A stretch of 28,761 nt of DNA from CAZISM01 sp964541895 (GCA_964541895.1 CAZISM010000071.1:1-28761), one strand, 5' to 3'. Numbered from the stretch's first letter, positions 7,216 to 16,366 are shown. The notes: generated by a model from the letters alone, not told the origin. Translations and numbers: made by a program.

Positions 7216-8247
7216 ATGGTTCACGAAATCAAAGAAAAAGCACTTCAAGTAGCTGAAAAGGCCCGCTTTTTTGGTATTGGCAAAAGCCGTTGGCGACAGA
7301 ACCGGCTGCTTATTTTATGTTATCATGGGGTCTCGGTGCTGGACGAACACCTTTGGCATCCTCAGCTCTATCTGAGCCGCGAGTACTTTGAGCGACGGCT
7401 GGATCTGATCCTTGAGCTCGGCTATCGCGTGCTGCCGCTGGCGGAGGGGTTGCGGCTTCTGTACGCGGGTCACCTGCCTCCCAAGAGCGTGGTCATCACA
7501 TTTGATGACGGCACTGTTGATTTTTATCAGCACATCTATCCGGCTCTGCAAAAGCGCGGGCTGCCGGCGACCCTCTACCTCACCACTTATTATGCTCTGA
7601 ACCGCTTTCCTGTTTTTGACATGATGCTGTCCTATTTGCTCTGGCGCGGCCGTGGCAAAACGGCCGCTGCGCTCGCTTTAGGCGAGGAGCGCGAGCCGGT
7701 CCTTATCCCCATGGAGCGGCGCCTGCGGGACGAGCGGCATTTGCAGATTCGCAGATTCTGCAACAGAGAACAATGGAGCACGGCTGAGAAAAACGAACTT
7801 TTGCAACAGCTGGCCGGCGATCTGGAGGTGTCGTATGACCGGCTCCTGGAGCAGCGAATGCTGCAGATCATGTCGCCGCAGGAGATCGCCGCTCTCGACC
7901 CAGAGCTGGTGGATCTGCAACTGCATACCCATCGCCATCGTACGCCCAACGATCGCGATCTGTTTCTCAAGGAAATTGAAGACAATCGTCGCGCCATCAA
8001 AGAGATAACGGGTCGGGATCATCTCCTGCGCCATTTTTGCTATCCCAGCGGTGAGTACATCGTTCCGTTTTTGCCGTGGTTGCGGGACGCCGGCATCGAG
8101 TCAGCCACCACGACCGAGTTGGGCATGGCGAGCAAGAGCTCTGAGGTTTATTTATTACCGCGCTTGACAGAAACCATGACGCTGAGCTCGACCCATTTCG
8201 CTGCCTGGTTGAGCGGAATGGCGGCCTGGTTGCCGAATAGAAAATAG
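7216..8247 (+). CDS. Polysaccharide deacetylase (NodB/CE4 family)
   Basis: A 343-residue protein; the ATG at 7216 has an excellent GGGAGGACT site just before it. The NodB fold is shown by LLILCYHGVS (about 31-40), the catalytic/metal pair DD at 97-98 in VVITFDDGTVDFY, the metal-binding HTHRH motif (His237 and His241) and FCYPSGEY near the C-terminus. The family removes acetyl groups from N-acetylated sugars in polysaccharides. About 130 residues separate the DD and His motifs, a longer insert than in minimal NodB proteins. No signal peptide is evident; the N-terminus is basic and amphipathic, so the protein may be cytoplasmic or peripheral to the membrane. It lies opposite the exopolysaccharide operon behind a divergent sigma-54-type promoter, so it probably acts in synthesis or modification of the same polymer. 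Confidence 0.9.
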   Translation: MVHEIKEKALQVAEKARFFGIGKSRWRQNRLLILCYHGVSVLDEHLWHPQLYLSREYFERRLDLILELGYRVLPLAEGLRLLYAGHLPPKSVVITFDDGTVDFYQHIYPALQKRGLPATLYLTTYYALNRFPVFDMMLSYLLWRGRGKTAAALALGEEREPVLIPMERRLRDERHLQIRRFCNREQWSTAEKNELLQQLAGDLEVSYDRLLEQRMLQIMSPQEIAALDPELVDLQLHTHRHRTPNDRDLFLKEIEDNRRAIKEITGRDHLLRHFCYPSGEYIVPFLPWLRDAGIESATTTELGMASKSSEVYLLPRLTETMTLSSTHFAAWLSGMAAWLPNRK

Positions 8248-8287
8248 GGAAGGTATTGCTTCAGGAGTGGGAGCGGTGAAGGGGACA

Positions 8288-8320
8288 ACCGGCCCGACGA
8301 ATCCTCTTCGTCGAACCGGT
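8288..8320. terminator. Strong hairpin between convergent genes
   Basis: Inner arms CGACGAA (8295-8301) and TTCGTCG (8307-8313) with a 5-nt loop are extended by outer arms ACCGG (8288-8292) and CCGGT (8316-8320) across a 2x2 internal loop. It lies between the deacetylase stop and the stop of the sigma-54 activator gene, the expected place for a shared terminator. There is no U-tract on either side, so it may instead work as a transcript-end stabiliser. Confidence 0.5.
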
Positions 8321-8330
8321 ATCGGGCGGG

Positions 8331-9716
<1,386 letters not shown>

Positions 9717-9770
9717 GATGTTACTCCCTTAAGAGTCCGGGGGTTGGTGCAGAGTCGTTGCTGCCAAGAA

Positions 9771-9799
9771 AGTCTACATAATTTCTTTAAAAATAGCAA
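9771..9799 (-). promoter_or_regulatory. Sigma-70-like promoter candidate for the NtrC-type regulator
   Basis: On the minus strand TTGCTA (9794-9799) and TAGACT (9771-9776) are 17 nt apart, each matching four of six consensus bases. The surrounding sequence is AT-rich and lies about 55-80 bp before the GTG start. There is no sigma-54-type element here. Confidence 0.35.
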
Positions 9800-9879
9800 G
9801 CAATATTTTGTAACAAAGTGATACACCTGCCAAAAGGCCCAACACCCTTCCGGCTGACGCACGGATGAGCGGCTCTGCT

Positions 9880-10893
9880 TCAGAGCAATGGCTGCAACAC
9901 CTGCTGCAGGATCTGATCAGCCTGTGTCGGATTTTCCGGAACCAGCTGAACACGCAGGCATTGCCAACGGTCGTCCACCTGATCAAAGCCCGTCACTTTG
10001 ATCCAGTCTTTTTCCGTGGTCAGCAAGAGGCGGTTCGAAAACGTGTTGAGAAAGTCGATGTCCTTGGACTGATAGACATAGTGATCCGGATACGCAATCA
10101 TCTTTTCAACGTGCACGCCCAGCGCCTGCAGAGAAGAGTGAAAATTGAGCGGACGGGCGATGCCGCAAAAGCCGACCACCTTTGTGCCGGATTCCGGCAG
10201 GGCGCGGGTGCGACCGTAACGATCCACCACGTCTAAAAGCTGATAGCGGCTGTGCAGATGCGGCATGGTGCCGGCGGCAACTTGCTCTGCCTCACCATCA
10301 CCGTTGAACCATAAGAGATGACAACGGCGCAACCGCCGCGTCGATTCGCGCAGCGGACCGGCGGGCAGCAGAAAGCCGTTGCCCAGCGGTGCGCGACGGC
10401 GAAAGGTGACAATATCAAGATCGCGATACAGACGGCGATGCTGCAAGCCGTCGTCCAGCAGGATCACATCCGGTTTGAAGAGCGACTGAGCGACGCGACC
10501 ACCGCGGACGCGGTCGGCATCGACAACAACCGCGGCCCCGGCAAGCCGGTTGGCGATGAGCACCGGTTCATCGCCGGCCTGGGTCCAATGAGCCTGGACC
10601 GACTGGCCGTCGGATACTACGACCGTGCCGGCACCCTCCCGGCCATAGCCGCGACTGAGCACACACACTTTTTTGCCGCGCTGCTGCAGCCATTGCGCCA
10701 GAAATATAACCGTGGGCGTTTTGCCGGTACCGCCGACGGTGATGTTGCCAATGCTGATGACAGGGGTATGCAAACGGTGCGTTCTGAGGATGCCGAAGGA
10801 GTAGCCAACATGGCGCAGGCTGATCAGGGCGCGATATAGTTGCGCCAAAGGCCAGAGCAAAGCCGCCGGCCATTTAGTTTCGAAAAACCGCAT
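9880..10893 (-). CDS. lpxK: Tetraacyldisaccharide 4'-kinase
   Basis: A 337-residue protein. LpxK phosphorylates the 4' position of the lipid A disaccharide at the inner membrane. It has an N-terminal hydrophobic region (ALLWPLAQLYRALISL), the Walker A motif GGTGKT (54-59) in ISIGNITVGGTGKTP, SRGYGR, VDADRVRGG, LDDGLQHRRL and a late TTEKDWIK motif, all conserved in LpxK. The length matches the family. The ATG at 10893 follows GGAGGCCGAGGCGG and overlaps the end of the DUF374 acyltransferase gene by 20 bp, so the two are co-translated. Upstream in-frame codons exist but would run through the acyltransferase gene in another frame and carry no family similarity. Together with lpxB, about 3 kb away, it shows that the cell makes lipid A. 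Confidence 0.95.
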   Translation of the reverse strand: MRFFETKWPAALLWPLAQLYRALISLRHVGYSFGILRTHRLHTPVISIGNITVGGTGKTPTVIFLAQWLQQRGKKVCVLSRGYGREGAGTVVVSDGQSVQAHWTQAGDEPVLIANRLAGAAVVVDADRVRGGRVAQSLFKPDVILLDDGLQHRRLYRDLDIVTFRRRAPLGNGFLLPAGPLRESTRRLRRCHLLWFNGDGEAEQVAAGTMPHLHSRYQLLDVVDRYGRTRALPESGTKVVGFCGIARPLNFHSSLQALGVHVEKMIAYPDHYVYQSKDIDFLNTFSNRLLLTTEKDWIKVTGFDQVDDRWQCLRVQLVPENPTQADQILQQVLQPLL

Positions 10894-11536
10894 CCGCCTC
10901 GGCCTCCAGTGAATCCATACGCTGCTGCACCAGGCGTTGCCAGTAGGCCAGGCCGGCGTCATCCAGGTTGGCCGGCACGGCGATCGGCGCCCCGTAGAGC
11001 ATGCACAGCCGGCTGAACGGCCACCACAGTGTGAAGCGGTCCCAGCTTTTGGTGATAATGGGTTTTTCTGCCGCAAACGTCATCGGCAACAACGGCCGTT
11101 GCGACCGGCTGGCCAGCAGGACGACGCCCGGCTTTAATTCATGCCGGGGTCCGCGTGGGCCGTCCGGCAACACACAACCGATCACTCCTTTTTTTACCTG
11201 AACCAACAGTTGCACGAACGCTTTGACGCCGCCGCGCGTGCTGGAGCCGCGAACGGTCGTGTAACCCAAGCGTTCTACTGTCTGCGCGATCATCTCGCCG
11301 TCAGCGTGCTCGCTGACCATAGCGCATATACCCAGGTTGCGATGTACATAGATGGGGAACAGCATTTTGCCGTGCCAGCAGATGATGATGAATCCCCGGC
11401 GACCGGCCATGACTTTTTGAAAATAAGAGCGGTGTCGGGCGAAAGCGCGACCGCTGACACCCAAAAACAGAATCAACACCCACGTCAGGCGGGTGGCCAG
11501 ATAAAAGAGAAAGCGCTTTTTGGTCTCTTTATTCAT
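10874..11536 (-). CDS. DUF374-family lysophospholipid/lipid A acyltransferase-like protein
   Basis: A 220-residue protein with a hydrophobic N-terminus (about 9-30). The DUF374 acyltransferase signature is visible: CWHGKMLFP (53-61, with the catalytic-type His), SEHADGEMIA (75-84), RGSSTRGGVKA (96-106) and PDGPRGPRHELKPG (124-137). The family is related to glycerolipid acyltransferases. In many genomes it lies beside lpxK or waaA, and a lipid A secondary acyl transfer role is a reasonable guess. The ATG at 11536 gives the usual family start, but no good ribosome site precedes it. Instead a 20-codon ORF with its own AGGAG ends across this ATG, so translation may be coupled. It overlaps lpxK by 20 bp. 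Confidence 0.85.
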   Translation of the reverse strand: MNKETKKRFLFYLATRLTWVLILFLGVSGRAFARHRSYFQKVMAGRRGFIIICWHGKMLFPIYVHRNLGICAMVSEHADGEMIAQTVERLGYTTVRGSSTRGGVKAFVQLLVQVKKGVIGCVLPDGPRGPRHELKPGVVLLASRSQRPLLPMTFAAEKPIITKSWDRFTLWWPFSRLCMLYGAPIAVPANLDDAGLAYWQRLVQQRMDSLEAEADAVFRN

Positions 11537-11591
11537 AAGAGTATACGGAAATGTATGGTTCGTAGCTGTGCGAGCGGTCACAGATTGGCAT
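11529..11591 (-). CDS. Possible 20-codon leader ORF overlapping the acyltransferase start
   Basis: On the minus strand an ATG preceded by GCAGGAGAT opens a frame reading MPICDRSHSYEPYISVYSYE. Its TAA overlaps the acyltransferase start codon region by 8 bp. The downstream gene lacks a ribosome site of its own, so translational coupling is plausible. The AGGAG-to-ATG spacing is short (2 nt), and no homologue is known to me. Confidence 0.25.
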   Translation of the reverse strand: MPICDRSHSYEPYISVYSYE

Positions 11592-11601
11592 ATCTCCTGC
11601 C
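11586..11601 (+). promoter_or_regulatory. Weaker sigma-54-type promoter candidate upstream of the type IX cargo gene
   Basis: TGGCATATCTCCTGCC keeps TGGCA and TGC with the GG and GC 10 nt apart, but lacks the G of the -24 block and the first T of the -12 block. Its predicted start, near 11612, is about 30 nt before a strong AAGGAGG at 11641. Confidence 0.3.
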
Positions 11602-11657
11602 CCAGCCCAACGGGCGATACTAATGTACAGATTTTTATCCAAGGAGGAAAGAAAAAG

Positions 11658-11690
11658 ATGGAGTCTGCATTCCATCGCGGCCTAAAATGA
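11658..11690 (+). CDS. Possible 10-codon leader peptide with a strong ribosome site
   Basis: AAGGAGG at 11641-11647 precedes an ATG at 11658 by 10 nt, the best plus-strand ribosome site in this region. The frame reads MESAFHRGLK and stops at 11690. The stop overlaps a second ATG (11687, ATGA) opening a 67-codon Cys-bearing frame that itself ends across the ATG of the secreted protein (11887, ATGA). It may be a leader/coupling arrangement or the remnant of a gene; the codons alone do not decide. Confidence 0.25.
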   Translation: MESAFHRGLK

Positions 11691-11709
11691 ATCTGTTCAA
11701 AAACTGTGC

Positions 11710-11738
11710 TTGTTGGAATCAGCATAATTGCGTACAAT
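11710..11738 (+). promoter_or_regulatory. Sigma-70-like promoter candidate for the secreted type IX cargo gene
   Basis: TTGTTG (11710-11715) and TACAAT (11733-11738) are 17 nt apart. The -10 matches five of six consensus bases and the -35 three of six. The predicted start is near 11745, about 140 nt before the ATG. Confidence 0.35.
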
Positions 11739-11798
11739 GTCTGATGACTAGACCTGCTCAGGCCTTGACGGGTTTATGCAACTGCAGGGAGCCGGCGT

Positions 11799-11821
11799 CG
11801 CTGCGTGACCATCACGCAGCG
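11799..11821. promoter_or_regulatory. Perfect 10-bp inverted repeat in the 5' region of the secreted protein gene
   Basis: CGCTGCGTGA (11799-11808) and TCACGCAGCG (11812-11821) are perfect inverted arms separated by CCA. It lies 65 bp before the ATG at 11887 and downstream of the predicted transcript starts. It could be an operator or a stable mRNA hairpin; there is no U-tract for a terminator. Confidence 0.45.
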
Positions 11822-11886
11822 CACCCTGTGAACAAAGCCGCTCTCCGTCACGGTACGTTACTGGACCGCCATAACCGAGGTGCATC

Positions 11887-13452
11887 ATGAAATCCGTTTT
11901 CCTCTGGCTATCCTTTTTTGCCTGCACGATTTTCTCCGGACTCGCCACCCAAAGCGGCCTGGCCCAGCCCAACACCCTGCCGGTTGTCTTTGAACGCGTT
12001 TGTGACGACGCGGCGGTTGGGGATGGCGGCAATGCCTGGGGCGGACATCAGTGCCGGATCGTCCGCACCCGCTACGGCGTTTTTACGGCGTTTACCAGAG
12101 AGGGCGGTGGCTATTATGATCGAGAGTGGTACGTCGCCCACCGTAGCGCAGACGGTTGGCAAGAAATAGCTCACGGGACGGCTGGTCGGGAGCCGGTAAA
12201 TCTGCTGGCTGCGCCGGATGGCGCACTGTATGTCGTCGGCTGGCCGAAAGGCAAGGCGAGGATGTGGCATCTGACCCCGGACACGGCTGGTTGGAAGATT
12301 TCTCAGCTGGCCATTGCCGGCCAGAGTGAGGGGTACTGGCCATACCATTCAGCCGGAATCGACGCCGCCGGCAACTTTTGTGTGCTCTCCAGTGAAGGGG
12401 GCGAAAGCCCGGGCGGTGCGTTCCGCTGCTCTTACTTTCAGGCGGCGCAAAAAAAATGGATCTACCGTAAATCCACTCTCGATTTTCGTTACTGCTATAC
12501 CTATGTGTTTCCTCAGGCGCCGGCAGGGTTGTCTCTGGTTTCGACCCGCGATGTGCGCTGGCAGGCGCTTGGTTACCTCAAGCCTGCAAACGCGGGCGAT
12601 TATGCTTTTAATGCGTTTCGTTACTGGTATGCCGACAGCGCCGCTGCGCCATTGACGACCAAAGCGTCTGTCGTTGAGCCGCCGACGAGTGAATTTCCTA
12701 ATGTCGTGTGCAACGCGCAGAAAGATGCCTACCTCGATACGCAAGGCCACATGCACGTCCTCTACATTAAAGTCGGCTCGAGTACCGGCGGGATGGTCCA
12801 ACACCGTCACGCGATTTTTTCATCGCAGGGCGAATTGCTCTTTGACGGCATGATGCCGAATGCCGCCGGATGGTACAGCCGCATTGTTCAGGATGCGAAC
12901 GAGCGTTTTTTCCTGTTGGGCGATTCCGGGTTGCTGTACCTGCTTGCCGGCGACGGCTCTACCGCGGTGGATTCGCTCCGATTCGATTTGCAGGGCTATC
13001 GAGTTGAATATTCCGGATTCGGCGTTTCCGTCCCCCGAACCGGCACGCCGTTACACGATGTTATAGACGTGGTCTTTCCATGCAATAACGGGAAAGAGTG
13101 GATCTATTTCTCTCTGCCGCTGGCCAATCTGTTTCCCGGCACCTTGGTAGCGGCAAAGAATCACCCCCGGCCGTCGCAATGCGCATTAGGGCACAGCTAT
13201 CCCAATCCCTGCAATGACGAGACGCGCATCAGCTACACCCTGGGATGGCCTGGTGACATATCGCTGCAGGTTTTCAATACGGCAGGCGAGAAGGTTGCCA
13301 CCCTTGCTTCCGGGCTACGCTCCCCGGGGGACTATGAGGTTCGCTGGGATGGAAAAAACGATGCGGGGCAGAGCATGGCGACCGGTGTCTATTTTATCCG
13401 CTTCACCACCGCCGAGTATCAGGCGATGCGCAAGGTGCTGCTGATCCGCTGA
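11887..13452 (+). CDS. Secreted protein with probable beta-propeller body and type IX secretion C-terminal sorting domain
   Basis: A 521-residue protein. An N-terminal signal peptide (hydrophobic about 4-24, likely cleavage near GLAQ) is followed by about 400 residues with repeated short beta motifs and Trp/Tyr-rich strands, such as HRSADGWQEIAHG, AAPDGALYVVGW and YLDTQGHMHVLYI, resembling BNR or sialidase-type propellers without an obvious catalytic signature. The last 85 or so residues are a classic type IX (Por) sorting domain: SYPNPCNDETRISYTL, then ISLQVFNTAGEKVATL, WDGKNDAGQSMATGVYFIR and a final basic KVLLIR. Proteins with this tail cross the outer membrane through the type IX system and are anchored or released. 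The gene stands alone on the plus strand between two minus-strand lipid A blocks. Its substrate or ligand is unknown. Confidence 0.85.
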   Translation: MKSVFLWLSFFACTIFSGLATQSGLAQPNTLPVVFERVCDDAAVGDGGNAWGGHQCRIVRTRYGVFTAFTREGGGYYDREWYVAHRSADGWQEIAHGTAGREPVNLLAAPDGALYVVGWPKGKARMWHLTPDTAGWKISQLAIAGQSEGYWPYHSAGIDAAGNFCVLSSEGGESPGGAFRCSYFQAAQKKWIYRKSTLDFRYCYTYVFPQAPAGLSLVSTRDVRWQALGYLKPANAGDYAFNAFRYWYADSAAAPLTTKASVVEPPTSEFPNVVCNAQKDAYLDTQGHMHVLYIKVGSSTGGMVQHRHAIFSSQGELLFDGMMPNAAGWYSRIVQDANERFFLLGDSGLLYLLAGDGSTAVDSLRFDLQGYRVEYSGFGVSVPRTGTPLHDVIDVVFPCNNGKEWIYFSLPLANLFPGTLVAAKNHPRPSQCALGHSYPNPCNDETRISYTLGWPGDISLQVFNTAGEKVATLASGLRSPGDYEVRWDGKNDAGQSMATGVYFIRFTTAEYQAMRKVLLIR

Positions 13453-13490
13453 CGCCTGTCATCAGCTCCTCGTCAGTGGGCTGCGCTGAC

Positions 13491-13512
13491 ACCCCACCCG
13501 GGTGATAGGGGT
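13491..13512. terminator. Hairpin between convergent genes
   Basis: ACCCC (13491-13495) and GGGGT (13508-13512) enclose a second small dyad, ACCC/GGGT. It lies between the convergent stops of the type IX cargo gene and lpxB. Six T residues follow a weak AGCA/TGCT stem on the minus strand at about 13516-13535, which could help end lpxB transcription. Support is modest. Confidence 0.3.
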
Positions 13513-13572
13513 TAAAAAAGCATAACGGCCTTGCTGATATAGAATCCTGCGCTATCCTGCCATTCTTTCCTG

Positions 13573-14739
13573 CTATCGCGCGGAAGCGCGGTCAGCCCTG
13601 ACCATGTTCAACACCAGCCTGGCTGTGCGGGCCGATGCGCCCGCTTCTCCCAGGCTGTTTCTCACCTGCGTCAACTCCTCGTGGATGGATTGCCGACTCG
13701 TTTTGTCAAACAGCAGCCGCACCACCTCTTGCTTCAGCGCGGTCGCGTCGGCCGCTTCCTGCAAATATTCATTGACGATTTTTTTACCAGCCACCACATT
13801 GACCAGGCCGATGTGCGGAATTTTTACCAGCCGTTTGCCGATCGTAAAGGAGAGCGGTGATACTTTGTAGACTATGGCAAAAGGAACGCCAAAGCAGGCG
13901 GTCTCCAGCGTAGCCGTGCCCGATGCCACCAGGGCGGCAGAAGCGGCGTGCAAAAGATCGTAGGTGGCGTTGTCCGCTATTTTAATCCAGGGCTGCGCCA
14001 GGATATACTCTTCGATGATCGGGCGCGGGATGGTGGCGGCGCGACTCACGGCAAATTGGACCTGCGGGTGCTCTTGCCTGACCAGGCCGGCGGCCTCGAC
14101 CATGACCGGCAACAGCGACCGCACCTCCTGCATGCGGCTGCCGGGCAACAACGCTACCAAGGGCCGGTCCGGATCCAGGCCGAGCCCGGACATGAACGGT
14201 ATCACATCCTGCTGAACCTGCAGGCCTTCCACGAGCGGATGACCGACAAAATGGGTGGCAATGCCGTGGCGCGAGAAAAAAGGCACCTCAAACGGAAAAA
14301 TCACGGCCATGCGGTCGATGAAGCGAGCCATTTTTTTTGCCCGGCCTTGTCGCCACGCCCACACCTGCGGCGCAATATAATAAAAGGTCTTGACGCCGAG
14401 CGCCTTGACTGCTTTGGCAAAACGCAGATTGAAACCGGGATAGTCGATCAGCACCACCAGATCCGGGTTCTTTTCTCTGACCGTATCCAGGAGATGATGA
14501 AACACGCGCCGGAAAAAAGGATAGTGTTTGACCACTTCGACAAAGCCTATATAGGCCAATTGGTTGACATGATACAGCTCGCGGACCCCGGCCTCGGCCA
14601 TGGTGTCGCCACCCACGCCAAACAACTCCAGCGAGGGATCCAGCTGTTTCAGGGCCTGCACCAGTTTGCCGCCGTGTAAATCGCCGGACGCTTCGCCGGC
14701 TATGATCATGATGCGAGTCGGCATGTTTTCTTTCTGCAT
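13573..14739 (-). CDS. lpxB: Lipid-A-disaccharide synthase
   Basis: A 388-residue protein of normal family length. LpxB condenses UDP-2,3-diacylglucosamine with lipid X to make the lipid A disaccharide on the inner face of the cytoplasmic membrane. Conserved motifs are GEASGDLHGG (15-24), GVGGDTM (41-47), YIGFVEVVKHYP (63-74), DYPGFNLRFAK (99-109), YYIAPQVWAWR (120-130), FVGHPLVEG and LLPGSRMQEV. It is the last gene of a long minus-strand run and starts 8 nt after the ICMT-like gene. The ATG at 14739 was used; an ATG at 14724, just before PTRIMIIAGEASG, is equally possible. Confidence 0.97.
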   Translation of the reverse strand: MQKENMPTRIMIIAGEASGDLHGGKLVQALKQLDPSLELFGVGGDTMAEAGVRELYHVNQLAYIGFVEVVKHYPFFRRVFHHLLDTVREKNPDLVVLIDYPGFNLRFAKAVKALGVKTFYYIAPQVWAWRQGRAKKMARFIDRMAVIFPFEVPFFSRHGIATHFVGHPLVEGLQVQQDVIPFMSGLGLDPDRPLVALLPGSRMQEVRSLLPVMVEAAGLVRQEHPQVQFAVSRAATIPRPIIEEYILAQPWIKIADNATYDLLHAASAALVASGTATLETACFGVPFAIVYKVSPLSFTIGKRLVKIPHIGLVNVVAGKKIVNEYLQEAADATALKQEVVRLLFDKTSRQSIHEELTQVRNSLGEAGASARTARLVLNMVRADRASAR

Positions 14740-14747
14740 GGCGTCTG

Positions 14748-15335
14748 TTACATTTTAGAGCGCAAAATCCAGATGATGACGATGAGCAGGGTCACGGCCG
14801 TCAGACTTTGCAGGGAATTGCGCTCGGTGCGCAGAGCCTTGTGCAGAGTCGTCGGCACGCGATCGCCTTTGCCCCAGGAGGTCCAGCGCGGGATCATGCG
14901 CGGGACCGCGGCTTCATAGTCCGCATAGACGGTGCCGAATTTGTTGCGTAAAAAATCCTCTTCCAGGGTGATGATGGAATAGTATTGAATGCAGAACAAC
15001 ACCACGTGAATGATCAGCAACCACGGCATCCACGGCCAGGCCATGATCAAGGCGCCAAAGCTGAGAAAAAAATTGCCCAGATACAGCGGATTGCGCAGAT
15101 GGCCGTAGGGACCATTGGTGACGAGTTCATCGGCGCCGACGCGGCCGGTGGTGCGAGTTGCCGATCCGGAATAGCGCAAAGCCCACAACCGTACGGCTTC
15201 GCCGCACAAGGCGATCGCCAGGCCGGCGACCAAAGACCACCAGGTGGTGCGGGCCAGAATCAGGGCCGCGACGATAAGGGGAATCGGGGTAAAGCTGCGA
15301 TATTTGAAAAAGAATTCTCGGCTGGTCATGAGCAT
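14748..15335 (-). CDS. Isoprenylcysteine/phospholipid methyltransferase-like membrane protein (ICMT/PEMT family)
   Basis: A 195-residue integral membrane protein with hydrophobic segments at about 17-45, 85-120 and a C-terminal one at 175-192. The family signature is NGPYGHLRNPLYLGNFF (74-90) and, later, EEDFLRNKFG...YADYEAAVPRMIPR (about 125-150), the SAM-binding region of ICMT-type methyltransferases. Bacterial members methylate diverse lipids or small hydrophobic substrates, and the substrate cannot be told from sequence. The ATG at 15335 (MLMTSREFF) was chosen because it starts 14 nt after the upstream stop; an ATG at 15329 is also possible. Position between a Gfo/Idh oxidoreductase and lpxB suggests an envelope-lipid role, by inference only. 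Confidence 0.8.
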   Translation of the reverse strand: MLMTSREFFFKYRSFTPIPLIVAALILARTTWWSLVAGLAIALCGEAVRLWALRYSGSATRTTGRVGADELVTNGPYGHLRNPLYLGNFFLSFGALIMAWPWMPWLLIIHVVLFCIQYYSIITLEEDFLRNKFGTVYADYEAAVPRMIPRWTSWGKGDRVPTTLHKALRTERNSLQSLTAVTLLIVIIWILRSKM

Positions 15336-15349
15336 CTCGATTCGTTTAT

Positions 15350-16324
15350 CTATTTGGAAATGACGTGCGTGATTTCCTGGGCGATTTTCAGCGCCTTGAG
15401 ACCGTCCTCGCCGCTGACCGTAGGCCTGGCGTTGTTCCTGACGGCGTGAATAAAGCTGTTCCATTCCGCGGTCATGGCGTCGCCCTCCGGAATGGCGGCT
15501 TGTTCGTACACGATGTTGCGTTTGCGCGAGCCCTTTTCGATCTGCCCCAGCACCACGGTGCTGGGCAGGCCGTCCTCGCCTTCACTCAGCTGAAACACCT
15601 CGGTCAGGCGTTGCAGGAAATCGATCGAGATGTAGGCGTCGCGCTGGAACAGTCGCATCTTGCGCATTTTACGCTGTGAGATGCGGCTGGCGGTGACGTT
15701 GGCGACACAGCCGTTGGCAAAGGTGATGCGGGCATTGGCGATGTCCACTTCATCAGAGACTACAGCCACGCCGTTGGCGTGCAGGTCGACCACATCGGCC
15801 TGGACCATGCTGAGGATGATGTCGATGTCGTGGATCATCAAATCCAGCACCACGGCCACATCAGTGCCGCGGGGATCAAACGGCGCCAGCCGATGCGATT
15901 CGATAAACATCGGTTTGAGCGGGCGGCTGTCGAGCGCGCGAATGGCGGGATTGAACCTTTCAATATGTCCCACCTGCAGCGCCACTTTTTTTTCCCTGGC
16001 CAGCTGCACCATCTCTTCTGCTTCGGCGATAGAGCCGGCGATGGGCTTTTCCACAAAGACCGGCTTGCCGGCCGCCAGAGCCTGCAGGGTTACAGGGTGG
16101 TGCAGCGTGGTGGGCACGATGATGCCGATCGCCTCCACCTGCGCCAGCAATTCTTGCGGGGAAGCAAAGGCCATGCAGTGGAATTTGTCCGCTATCTCGC
16201 GGGTGCGCGATGCGTCGGCATCGTGCACGCCGACCAATTCCACGTGCGGGTTTTGCGATAAAGAGTTGGCATGCATGGCGCCGAGTTTGCCGACGCCCAC
16301 CAGGCCGATTTTTATTTTAGACAT
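15350..16324 (-). CDS. Gfo/Idh/MocA-family NAD(P)-dependent oxidoreductase in lipid A context
   Basis: A 324-residue protein. The N-terminal Rossmann fold has IGLVGVGKLGAMH (6-18), then VEKPIA with the catalytic-type Lys93 and LDLMIHDIDIIL with the conserved His/Asp of the family. The C-terminal half is the usual alpha/beta substrate domain. Members oxidise or reduce sugar hydroxyls. A homologue is often found next to lpxB in other phyla, and one such enzyme (GnnA) oxidises UDP-GlcNAc at C3 to prepare a 3-amino sugar for amide-linked lipid A. That role is possible here, but the aminotransferase partner GnnB is not in this window, so no symbol is given. The ATG at 16324 gives a full N-terminal Rossmann fold. 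Confidence 0.88.
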   Translation of the reverse strand: MSKIKIGLVGVGKLGAMHANSLSQNPHVELVGVHDADASRTREIADKFHCMAFASPQELLAQVEAIGIIVPTTLHHPVTLQALAAGKPVFVEKPIAGSIAEAEEMVQLAREKKVALQVGHIERFNPAIRALDSRPLKPMFIESHRLAPFDPRGTDVAVVLDLMIHDIDIILSMVQADVVDLHANGVAVVSDEVDIANARITFANGCVANVTASRISQRKMRKMRLFQRDAYISIDFLQRLTEVFQLSEGEDGLPSTVVLGQIEKGSRKRNIVYEQAAIPEGDAMTAEWNSFIHAVRNNARPTVSGEDGLKALKIAQEITHVISK

Positions 16325-16366
16325 GACAAGACCTCAAATGAAAATGTGCAGGTTGATGTTCTGTGT

